Assembly: GCA_964036315.1 (NCBI GenBank)
Contig: OZ038488.1
Coordinates: 68,144,842 to 68,208,841 of the forward strand
Length of the DNA: 64,000 nucleotides
Direction: 5' to 3'
Source: Acanthosepion esculentum
Taxonomy: Eukaryota > Mollusca > Cephalopoda > Sepiida > Sepiidae
Below, piece by piece: positions 31,770 through 40,747 of this stretch; the first letter of the stretch is position 1, and each line of letters starts with the position of its first letter. A program made the position numbers and the translations under genes. The notes below the pieces were generated by a model. The model ran no database searches, was not told the origin of the DNA, and saw only the letters and a list, made by a program, of their open reading frames with translations.

Positions 31770-32215
31770 AACAAAAGTCACCTATTTCCCCCACTCAATC
31801 TTTCCTTTTCCAATATTCGCGGTATCCCTTCCAATTTCTCCAGAAACGGTCTTTGATCTTTGTGAAACCAACTTGAATTCTTCCATTGCTACCAATGAAT
31901 TCTTGATTCCAGGGTATCTTCCCCTTTAGCGAAAATTTCAAACATTTACATGCATGACCTTGGTGTTTACATCCAGGTTAATCTGCTGATGGCCAGAGAA
32001 TTATCTCTCGAAATCGCTGACTATTCTTTCATATGCTTCCGTCTTTCGCTACTAAATTCTGTCTGCTATCTCTTTTTTCCTTGATCGATCCCCACTCTCA
32101 AGACTGCAGTCTATTAGACTCAACAACTGACAGCATAGAAAAGGCACTTTCTCTCCAGCCATCTGCGAAAATCTTTGACTTCTGTGACTTTAATGCTTCG
32201 ATTCTATAAAAGCAG
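31770..32215 (+). pseudogene. LINE endonuclease-domain fragment
   Basis: Shifting plus-strand frames carry LSFSNIRGIPSNF, then ETNLNSSIATNEFLIPGYLP, then DLGVYIQVNLLMARELSLEI, then a FFLDRSPLS block and SAKIFDFCDFNASIL at the end. These align in order with the APE-type endonuclease of Jockey/CR1-group LINEs (SFYNIRGLxxNF; ALTET; FLIPGY; YRSPLS; FVxGDFNAHH). It is the only clear piece of this domain outside the Tx1 element. At least three frameshifts and several stops; GDFN has become CDFN. Confidence 0.65.
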
Positions 32216-32224
32216 ATAATGTTT

Positions 32225-32520
32225 AGGAACCTCTTCTGATTATTTTCTTTTCAATCTGAGAATGGAAACAAATCACTTTATAGTATAAAAAACAATTAAA
32301 TAATTTTGGTAATTTAATAGAAAACATTATTTCTTAAGATATTTCCAGACTGAAATTCTGTTCTTATCCTATTTCTGTTCAGAAGTAGAATGCATTTTGA
32401 CTCTAGTGTCATCAGCTGTGTTATGATCCCTTAGCCATATTCAAACTTAATCGATGCCGTCCAAAAGATACAATGGAAGTTCAATCAACTTTATGACTAG
32501 AAGATTTACCACATTGCTGA
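32225..32520 (-). pseudogene. hAT-like transposase C-terminus, duplicate
   Basis: Diverged direct copy of 32960-33250. Shared blocks are AAGATATTTCCAGACTGAAA with TTCTGTTC, TTTCTGTTCAGAAGTA, TCATCAGCTGTGTTATG and ATGACTAGAAGATTTACCAC. The copy has lost the open frame present in the other and joins an RTE-like insertion at its right edge. Confidence 0.6.
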
Positions 32521-32945
32521 AGAAGTTTAAAGTTTTTAACAAACAATGGAAAATGTGACACCGAAATCCGAACACGTTTTGGATTAACGATAAATTCATT
32601 CAAACTTTAAAGAATGTAATAAAAAACAAAAACGTAGCATTAGAAACAAAGAAAAGAGTTATGGACTCTGCTATGTGATGTCTGTCCTCTTATATGGCAC
32701 CGAATACTGGATAATCTCCTCACAGATGAAAAACAATGAAGGCAACAAATATCTGGTTCTACTGAAGGAAAATGTGAAATCCATGAACGAAGTGTGTAAG
32801 CAACGAGAAAGTTTTAAAGAAAATGACAAAAAAGAAAACATAAAATAAGAATTAGGAAAAGTGCTGAAATGTCTTGGGCACACAATGAAGAAGTGCTTGG
32901 AAAACTTAAATCTTACGGGCAATAATGGCACCTCAGATTTCCATT
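32520..32945 (+). pseudogene. LINE-B (RTE-like) fragment between hAT duplicates
   Basis: Blocks in order: AATGTGACACCGAAATCCGA, GTCTGTCCTCTTATATGGCA (the SVLLYG block), ATACTGGATAATCTCCTCAC (the YWIISS block), CTGGTTCTACTGAAGGAAAA (WFYRR), GTGTGTAAGCAACGAGAAAG (VSNEK), TGTCTTGGGCACACAATGAA (CLGHTM) and GAAAACTTAAATCTTACGGG (ENLNLTG). It stops about 80 codons before the usual C-terminus. Frames are broken repeatedly. Confidence 0.75.
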
Positions 32946-33059
32946 AACCGGTTCTATAAACTTTATAGTCGGCATATTTTCTTTTCAATCTGTCAACGGA
33001 AACAAATCATTTTATATAGTATGAAAAACAAATCATTTTGATAATTTAATAGAAAACAC

Positions 33060-33474
33060 TTATTTATTAAGATATTTCCAGATTGGAATTCTGTTCTCAT
33101 CATATTTCTGTTCAGAAGTATGATGCTTTTTGACTCTAGTATCATCAGCTGTGTTATGGCTTCTAAGCCACATTCGAACCGAATCGCAAAGATCCAATGA
33201 AGGACCTACCAAATATATGACTAGAAGATTTGCCACATTTTTAACTTGAAGACGATTTCTTTTGTCTGAATAAATTATGTTCATCACAGAAAATCCTCTT
33301 CCAGCCCCCACAGAACTTACAGCAATGGGATTAATTATATTTTTAGCTCCTTGGATAGTTTTTCGTACAGCATGTTTATAGTCATTTCTCGTTACGTTTT
33401 CAATGTAATCACGGAAATCAGTAACAGAGATCGCATAGCGAAATACTTCTTCTATATTCCAAGAAACTAGGTTT
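33060..33474 (-). pseudogene. hAT-family transposase C-terminal fragment
   Basis: An uninterrupted minus-strand frame of about 138 codons runs from near 33474 to a stop at 33060. It includes NLVSWNIEEVFRYAISVTDF, then NPIAVSSVGAGRGFSVMNII and YSDKRNRLQVKNVANLLVIY. The last part matches the C-terminal dimerisation region of hAT transposases and their domesticated relatives (ERxFSxMNxIKxxxRNRLxxxxLxxLLxI), where FSVMN-RNRL is diagnostic. The upstream zinc finger and DDE residues are absent, and AG-RGF replaces the usual S/E before FS. No terminal inverted repeats were found. A transcribed derivative is possible but unsupported. Confidence 0.65.
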
Positions 33475-33479
33475 ACAAT

Positions 33480-33788
33480 ATTAACTAATTTATGTATTTT
33501 ATGATTTATGTTATGAGAGTTACTGTTTATGGAGCGTGTGTCTAGTTCACTAGTCGCGCTGGTTTGGGAGAAATGGTATAGGGAGAAGAGATGACGATTC
33601 CGAGGCTCAAAATCGAGCGGATGTCGATGACGAATCTTCGGAAATAACGTTAGTTTTAAATTTTTAATTTCTTACCATCTTAGAGTTTCGTTTAAAACTT
33701 AACAACATTTCAATTTACATTTAAATTTCGAACCAATTAAAATGTATTCTTTTATTATTTATTCATTTTTATATCCCGATCATAAATT
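33480..33788. other. Unassigned stretch
   Basis: A locally GC-richer block, CTAGTCGCGCTGGTTTGGGA to GTCGATGACGAATC (33545-33640), is not recognised. The rest is AT-rich. Confidence 0.3.
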
Positions 33789-33789
33789 A

Positions 33790-34245
<456 letters not shown>

Positions 34246-34944
34246 GGGGGTATATAGATATCTCTAAAGGATCGCTAAAAAATGAACATATATGATGAGA
34301 AAATGACCCTAACTTAATAAAAATAAAAGTTTAATTGCAAAAATCTTTCTGTTATTATTAAGAGGAAAGACCAAAGGATTTTTTGATTATTAAATTATAT
34401 TTTTTATCCTGTTTAGAATGTTCGAAATTTTGGTTTAATAATCTTGTTCTCATTCCGTCATCGGGGGGGATCAAAATTAGTATCGGAAATGTTCGCATCT
34501 TTTTTGCTGTGAAAAAACATTGATTTGGAAATTAAAAAAATGAAATAATTGTTTGATCTTTAATGAAACTTTCAGGACTTATTCACAAATGAATTCAATT
34601 ATTTCAAAAAAAGTTCCGTTTTTAGAAAACTAAAACTTAAAATCAATCATAATCTTCCTCAAATACAGTTTCAGAAAAGTCTATTTTATTTTTGAAAGAT
34701 TTTTAAATAAAGAGAATTATGTCGTGTTGACAGATTTGTCAATATGGATAATTTTAGCAATTTAAAAAAAAAAACATACATCGCAATTTAAATTCGGTTC
34801 GAAATACAGCCAAGAAGTATATTGCTTATTGGGAATATTAAATTGAATCTACTAGCTTGGGATTAAAACTAAAATAAAAGCTTCAAGATGATATTTCATT
34901 TTAAAGAAATCATTTTAAATCTTAGGCATTGCCTTTTGAGGGCG

Positions 34945-34945
<1 letters not shown>
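34246..34945. other. AT-rich stretch, no gene
   Basis: Nothing supportable on either strand. Confidence 0.4.

Positions 34946-34946
<1 letters not shown>

Positions 34947-34985
<39 letters not shown>
34947..34985. repeat. (AC)n-(GC)n microsatellite
   Basis: About 18 AC units followed by CGCGCGCGG. Confidence 0.95.
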
Positions 34986-34986
<1 letters not shown>

Positions 34987-35004
34987 GCGCGGACACACAT
35001 ATAT

Positions 35005-35262
35005 ATATTCTAATTATTTATAAACATTATTTTTAGGGGGTTCACGTGTTTGTTTGAGTTGTTTGTTTTTAGTAGATACAGGTGTTTGAGTTGCTATCCT
35101 TGTTTATTTTCTTTCCTTCCTGAAATTAATAACAAACGATTTCGATATAAGTCGTTTGTTAGGCCAGTTGTTATTACTTTCAACAGGGATGGCAACTCAA
35201 ACGCGTGCATCCACTAAAAATAAAGTTTATAAAAATTCTAATATTCGTTTCAAAACATTGAA
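35005..35262. mobile_element. MITE-like element with ~50-bp TIRs
   Basis: ATATTCTAATTATTTATAAA, then CATTATTTTTAGGGGGTTCA and GAGTTG, is mirrored by CAACTCAAACGCGTGCATCC, ACTAAAAATAAAGTTTATAA and AAATTCTAATATT. The interior carries a second inverted pair, AACAAACGATTTCGATATAA and GTCGTTTGTTA. Ends share CTAAAAATAA with the element at 26900-27225. No coding. Confidence 0.65.
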
Positions 35263-35360
35263 CGTATATATTGCAGCAATGTCGTTTTTCTGAGATTTTT
35301 GCCATTGTAATTACACTGCATACAATTATTTTGTCCTAATAGAAATAATGCCGGATTAAA

Positions 35361-35365
<5 letters not shown>

Positions 35366-35434
<69 letters not shown>
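35366..35434. repeat. (AT)n-(GT)n microsatellite
   Basis: About 14 AT then about 20 GT units. Confidence 0.95.
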
Positions 35435-35437
<3 letters not shown>

Positions 35438-35469
35438 GGCTGACAGCTACCATGAAAGATAGGTAGGAG

Positions 35470-35720
35470 AGGACCGGTTCCACATCCTCCGACTTCAATC
35501 TTTTGATTTTTTTATCTGTGGGGCCACCTAAAAGAATTATTTTATGCAGCAGATTTTAATAATGCAGACACGCTTTATGAACGTGTCATGAATCCTGTGA
35601 CGACATTCAACACCGTCTGGGAGTATTTGAAAGGGGCCGCAAGTCAGTCATCATGAGTATGAAGAAGGAAGCGGAGGTCATTTTGAACACTTGTAATGAG
35701 TTGCTGTGTTGAGGTACAAC
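35470..35720 (+). pseudogene. mariner-like transposase C-terminal fragment
   Basis: TTTTTTTATCTGTGGGGCCA, then CCTAAAAGAATTATTTTATG, reads with one frameshift as an FFYLWGHLKE-like start followed by LFYAADFNNADTLYERVMNP, then VTTFNTVWEYLK. DFFLWGHLK is the C-terminal signature of mariner-type transposases, just after the last catalytic acidic residue. Only about 75 codons survive. No upstream D residues or TIRs could be assigned; the fragment lies 35 bases after an (AT)n-(GT)n array. Confidence 0.55.
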
Positions 35721-35943
35721 CATGGACTTTTGGGCATATATTTATATAGATATTTTACCTTGTTTTGATAGAAATTTGTGAAAGTATTTGGGGGTTGTTT
35801 CTTGGATTGTACATTTAATTGAGTGCATCGTAAACATTAAACTTAACTAAAAAAACAAAGGATTTGCGGACATATCTTTATATGGAGATTTTTTCCTAGT
35901 TTTGGTGAGAGAAACCCACCCCAAAGTTTATAAATTAATATAA

Positions 35944-35946
<3 letters not shown>
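35721..35946. other. Unassigned stretch
   Basis: A weak duplication: GGACTTTTGGGCATATATTT, AGATATTTTACC and TTTGATAG near 35725-35770 resemble GCGGACATATCTTTATATGG and TTTTGGTGAGAG near 35875-35910. Confidence 0.35.

Positions 35947-36006
<60 letters not shown>
35947..36006. repeat. (AT)n microsatellite
   Basis: About 29 AT units. The long frames here are artefacts plus flanks. Confidence 0.95.
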
Positions 36007-36009
<3 letters not shown>

Positions 36010-36385
36010 ATGGACTCTCCCGTCGAACTCGACGTATGAGGGTCAGACAGATCAGTTCCCAGAAACTGAAAGCCCGACAGGATTTGATTATAGTGGTGAA
36101 GGCTTTGTGCAGGGCCATCCACACTTTTTGGAGGGACGAATACAGGGACCTGGTGCAACGGATGCCACAAGGTCCCCAAACGACCCTCCGCAGGTTTTGA
36201 ATTCAGAGTTGTCCTTCTCCTAGACCAGTTCCCATCCAAGGCTATAGAACCCAGTCTGTCCTGCTATTTACCCATAGTTAGAGGGAGAAGAAGAGGGTTC
36301 ACACCTTTCCCAAGGGTATTAGCACGTAAGTGAATGTAATAATTCCTCAATCCAAGCCGTTATTCATTACTCCACCGTGCCTCCT
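36007..36385 (-). mobile_element. tRNA-derived SINE with GC-rich 3' flank
   Basis: The part 36215-36385, reversed, has AGGAGGCACGGTGGAGTAAT (box A-like), TTCACTTACGTGCTAATACC, CTTCTTCTCCCTCTAACTAT, CTATAGCCTTGGATGGGAAC and TGGTCTA, matching 59290-59510. The box B region is lost in the head. The GC-richer part 36007-36215 has no known match and may be an extension of the SINE or another element. Confidence 0.65.
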
Positions 36386-36386
36386 A

Positions 36387-36387
<1 letters not shown>

Positions 36388-36483
<96 letters not shown>

Positions 36484-36830
36484 CGTGTGTGTGTGCGCGT
36501 ATAAAGTAATATATATATATATGTGTGTGTGTATAAATTGATATATATATATATATGTAAATATATATATATGTATAAATTAAGGTAAATATATAAATAT
36601 AAATTAATATAAATGCATGTATATATATATAAATTAATATAAATATACGTATATATATAAATTAATATAAATATATATAAAAATTAATATAAATATATAT
36701 AAAATTAATATTAATATATATATATATATAAATGAATATATATATATATACATATATAAATGAATATAAATATATATATAAATATAAATTAATATATATA
36801 TATATAATTATATATATATATATTTGATTA
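36388..36830. repeat. (TCTA)n-(AT)n-(GT)n and AATATA-rich array
   Basis: TCTA to 36421, AT to 36460, GT to about 36495, then some 330 bases of irregular TATAAATTAATATAAATATA repeats. Confidence 0.9.
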
Positions 36831-37090
36831 TGTCAACATTGCAAAACCGTCTATATTTCGTAATATTTAAACTTATAGCTTATTTATTAGTTTATTTAAA
36901 TTATTTAATTCAATTGTCCATTCAATTTATTTTGTTTCATTTTATATTAATAACTTTCTACAAGTATCATATTTTTCACATTAAACTGTGACTTTATTTA
37001 ATTATCGTGCATGAAAATGTACTCGGTAAATACTATCAACAACCATATATCGTAATGTAAATGCAATTTTTATTTAGTGCCTTTTACATA
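36831..37090. other. AT-rich stretch, no feature
   Basis: Nothing supportable. Confidence 0.35.
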
Positions 37091-37094
37091 TATT

Positions 37095-37515
37095 TAATTG
37101 TATTTGGAGACGTGGCCTTCCGACCATGACATCCGGCTTTGAGTCTCACACTGTTCGATTTTTCAGGAAGGTGACTTCCTGATATTATCGGCCTGGGGAG
37201 GCACCTTTTGAAAGTGCCTGAAAACCATCCCGCGCGTTAACCCAAGCCTTGTGAGTCAAGTTGGATGGACGGAAATATTTGGGAGCCGCCGATACAAGAA
37301 GTCACAAGCCATCGTGACCGAGAGTTTGAGCATTCAGATTGGTGATCACGCCAGCTAATGCGCTCTCTCCCAGAAACTGTAACTGAGATACGTTAGGCAT
37401 AGTTGCAGTATAAACCTCAGGTACGCTCTGTAAGTTGTTGAACAAACACAAATGTGCCTGAGCAGGCGTCTGTAACAGGGATTGGTTAGCTGCAATGGTA
37501 AACAAGCATACTCGG
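37095..37515 (-). other. GC-richer block with a motif-less 67-codon frame
   Basis: Composition differs from the AT-rich flanks. The minus strand has an open frame (about 37302-37505) including SLLQTPAQAHLCLFNNLQSV and PNVSQLQFLGESALAGVITN. It lacks repeats and low complexity, so it could be a degraded exon or element ORF, but I do not recognise it. The adjacent 37095-37260 carries GGCCTTCCGACCATG and GGCTTTGAGTCTCAC, weakly like tRNA boxes of a SINE. Confidence 0.3.
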
Positions 37516-37773
37516 ATAGGAGCGGCCAGCCATTATATATATTTTTAACATTTTATTTTAATCTTAATTATTTACTTATTGTTTATGTATACCTTGTATA
37601 TTATTTTTCTTTATCGTCATCACAGTGAAAGTTGTTTCGAATTGAAATCAGCGTCATTTCTCATCTTCAGAAACTTTGTCAGTATTTCTTATCAGCTCTC
37701 TAAAATCATCCATGCCCTGTGCTAACTCAAAAAAATGCTGCAGGTTTTCCAAGCTCTTCAAAGTTTTTTTTTA

Positions 37774-37774
<1 letters not shown>
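37516..37774. other. AT-rich stretch, no feature
   Basis: Nothing supportable. Confidence 0.3.
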
Positions 37775-37846
<72 letters not shown>

Positions 37847-37862
37847 TGTCTGTCTGTCTGTC
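37775..37862. repeat. (GT)n-(CTGT)n microsatellite
   Basis: About 34 GT units then four CTGT units. The CVCVCV and THTHTH frames are artefacts. Confidence 0.95.
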
Positions 37863-38205
37863 ATGGTTTATAGTTCTTTTAATCTCGTTGTTCAATCTGC
37901 GCATCGCGGTTGTTCGTCCGATGTCAAAGGATGTTATTCTTCCATTTGGTATTGATGACAAAACTATTTCATTATATTTACTTATGTATTTTCCATTGTC
38001 TTACATTATTAACCAGATTACTGAAACTCCAAGAAACATTATGTTGTAATTCAAAATTACAATTATAGAACGTGGGGAATGTTCATAAAAGCAAATGTTT
38101 TGAACAGAAAATTGAAAGCGGTGTAATTATAATGACAACAATCTTATAAAAACAACATTGCTGTAATATGTACGTTCCATGTTTAGAAACTAATTTTAGA
38201 AGTCG
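37863..38205. other. Unassigned stretch
   Basis: No feature recognised. Confidence 0.3.
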
Positions 38206-38206
38206 T

Positions 38207-38420
38207 TCATACATTATTATTGTGAGCTGTTGTATTTGTTAATACGAAACAGCCTGCGCAACATTTAGAAAAAACATTCCAAATTTTATCTTCACCGGTA
38301 AATTGCTGTCTGCCAATGTAAACCTTCCTCTTCATAATGTCAAACAAATTTTCTACCGGGTTGAGGTCGAGCGAACAACCTGGGCTGTTCATCAAACAAC
38401 GGTCTTTGAAGCCCATTTTT
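38207..38420 (-). pseudogene. Tc1-like transposase C-terminal fragment
   Basis: The minus frame reads LMNSPGCSLDLNPVENLFDI, then MKRKVYIGRQQFTGEDKIWN. It matches the SPDLNPIENLWDxLKRxV block of Tc1-type DDE transposases; the glutamate in PVEN is the last catalytic acidic residue, here preserved. Upstream, a tract of T bases interrupts the frame, and the two catalytic aspartates are absent. No terminal inverted repeats found. Confidence 0.75.
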
Positions 38421-38868
38421 TTTTTTACAGATATTCATTAGATTTCTTTGCCGAATATGATGGAGTATTGTCACGCATAAAGTAAGTGTTCTAGAATTAT
38501 AGCTCCACGTGTGCCTTCAAAAATCAATGTATCTGCTCTCATCTTATTACCACCTAGAATTCAACATGAGTCTACGATTTCATAATCCCATTCTCAAACA
38601 TCACGCTATCATCTTCTTGATGACAAAGTTGTTAAAAAAGTTGTTACAAAACAATTTGTTAAAAGAAATATTACATATATATATATTTTTAATGAACCTT
38701 AAATACAAATTTAAATTGCATTATTTTATACCTTTCATTTTTTTTTTATCTTCTTATTCTGTCATAAATATTTCCACATTTTTTAGAAAGGAACAATTTT
38801 TCTAAATTGTTAAGTATATAGGGTAAAAATTATTCAACACCAGAGTAAGGATTTGTAGTGATTACTAC
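38421..38868. other. AT-rich stretch, no gene
   Basis: The plus frame at 38509-38805 lacks any motif. Confidence 0.35.
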
Positions 38869-38869
38869 T

Positions 38870-39190
38870 ATGTTTGCCACGCCTACATTTTTCTCAACTG
38901 TGATTGGTCAAATAATAAATACTATCACAGGACAATTTACTGATCGCATTCACCACACTGAAATGTTTCCTACTGTTAATTCACAAACATGCTTTTGTTA
39001 TAAAATCACCGATTGGGTAATTTTTCATCCAATCAGATATTTTTTGTGTTCTTTCGAAATTTCTCCCGCCGTTGTCCTGGGAGCCTACCGATAGTTATAT
39101 AAACCAGGATTCGTTTAAAAAATAGACAGTAGAAGCAGAACTCAGTAGAACTCAGCAACTCACACGCGTCTACACAGACTATTCACTCTA
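38870..39190 (+). promoter_or_regulatory. CCAAT/TATA promoter-like region, possibly an LTR
   Basis: GTGATTGGTCAAATA (38915) and TTTTTCATCCAATCAG (39018-39033) contain CCAAT boxes in both orientations. AGTTATATAAACC (39094-39106) is a good TATA box, and CAGTAGAACTCAGCAACTCA lies 30-50 bases downstream where transcription would start. The layout fits a polymerase II promoter. No downstream gene is visible, so an LTR or a retrogene promoter is likely. TG...CA ends could not be fixed. Confidence 0.4.
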
Positions 39191-39199
39191 CTCACTGCG

Positions 39200-39211
39200 C
39201 GCGCGCGCACA

Positions 39212-39257
<46 letters not shown>

Positions 39258-39272
39258 CACACACACACACAG
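39200..39272. repeat. (GC)n-(AC)n microsatellite
   Basis: GCGCGCGC followed by about 30 AC units with a few interruptions, located in the putative transcribed part after the TATA box. Confidence 0.9.
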
Positions 39273-40185
39273 AGAACTTAAATATCATTCACCATCAGTT
39301 CTATGTAACAAGCCAAGTTGCAACAGCTCTGTTAGTTATATATAATCCACAACTGAATTACTACATATTCTCCTGAAAACATCATTCTATCTAATACAGA
39401 ACTTTGAACATTCTTATTCAGAAAACTTGTTTTATTACATTTAATCTTTCAGCTAACAGATAAATGGAAACTACTTTTTCTTTCTTATTGTTTCACACAT
39501 TACAAAAAATGTTTTGTATTTGTTGATTTTAATATATATTTTATCGTTGAAACAAAAATCGGTTTTCCATTGTTTTTCCTTAATTCAAAAATGTATAATT
39601 GTTAAATGCTATTTAACACGCAGCCACATCAATCTTTTCAACACAACCAGCATTTACTGATTAGTAAGAGTAGAAGTAAAACTATATTTTTAATTTTAAA
39701 TGTAATTGGAGTTTGGCTAATTACGGAGTAATCTCTCTAAATGAATGCAGTAGGTAGAAAGAAATTTAAGATGTAAAAAGGAAAGTTTGTTGAAAAATGG
39801 ATAGAAGCAGAGTGAAAGAAAATATTTAAGTAGAAAAAAAAACACTAAAAAGAATATCATCTTCAAAAAATAACAGACCAGAAAGAAAGAAGAGGTGAAT
39901 AAGGCATTGGAAAGGAAAACTAAGAGGGAAACAGTTAATGATTGATAGGGAAGGAATAAGAAAGAAAGAAAGAAAGAATGAAAGAAAGAAAGAAAGAAAG
40001 AAAAAGTAAATATTGCGAATGGAAACTAAAGAAAGAAAAGATTTATTTAAAAGAAAGAAGAAAAAATAAATATTACTAATGGATAGGAAAAGAAAACGAA
40101 AGAGAGAAAGAAAGGCGCGAACTAAAACAAGAAACCAAATTACGAATAAAAAAAGTATTTAAAAAATATTTAAAAAAAAAAACCT
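39273..40185. other. Unassigned stretch including a GAAA array
   Basis: AT-rich to 39770, then purine-rich DNA with (GAAA)n at 39957-40003. No gene. Confidence 0.45.
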
Positions 40186-40189
40186 CACT

Positions 40190-40440
40190 GCTGAAGCAAA
40201 GGCAACGTGCTTAAATAAACAATTTGTGGGTCGCCAATCTGTAGGTCTTGTTTTCTGTTGTTGCAGCTGGCCACCCGGCATGAACGCGCTGGGGAATATG
40301 GTTGCGTCGCCAGGTGCAGAAAAGCGCGCCAACCGCACTGTCGCGACATTTGACGAAGCTTTCCTGTTTCGTTTACAAACAGGAATTCGTTTTTAACCTG
40401 ATCAATCGTCTCAGTCACCTTCCTTCCGGGCTATCAACTA
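40190..40440. other. GC-richer block of unknown origin
   Basis: TTTTCTGTTGTTGCAG (40250-40266) looks like a 3' splice site, followed by a short open stretch GNMVASPGAEKRANRTVATF on the plus strand. It lies 300 bases before the Tx1-like LINE and has similar composition, so it might be a piece of that element. No function assigned. Confidence 0.3.
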
Positions 40441-40592
40441 AAAATGCTAATGCATTTTTTTTTTTGGCATTTCGGATAATGAAGGCAATAAAATTCTTTC
40501 TTTCTTGCTTTCTTCGTATATATTGGATTTATAACGCAAACATATTTCTTTAGATTTGAACGATAACCAAAGAATGATAAAAAATGTAACTG

Positions 40593-40593
<1 letters not shown>

Positions 40594-40635
<42 letters not shown>
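40594..40635. repeat. (TTA)n microsatellite
   Basis: 14 TTA units. Confidence 0.95.
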
Positions 40636-40636
<1 letters not shown>

Positions 40637-40747
40637 AGTGTTTTGTATCGCATTCAAACAACAGTTCAGCACGTGTCAAGTTGAATTTGATCGAGATCAG
40701 AACAACAAGCAAATAAAATGCGCGCAACATCACGACCTAAAATGCAC

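Noticed and set aside
40434..40733. Asparagine-run minus protein
   Set aside because: The run is the (TTA)n microsatellite; flanks show no motif.
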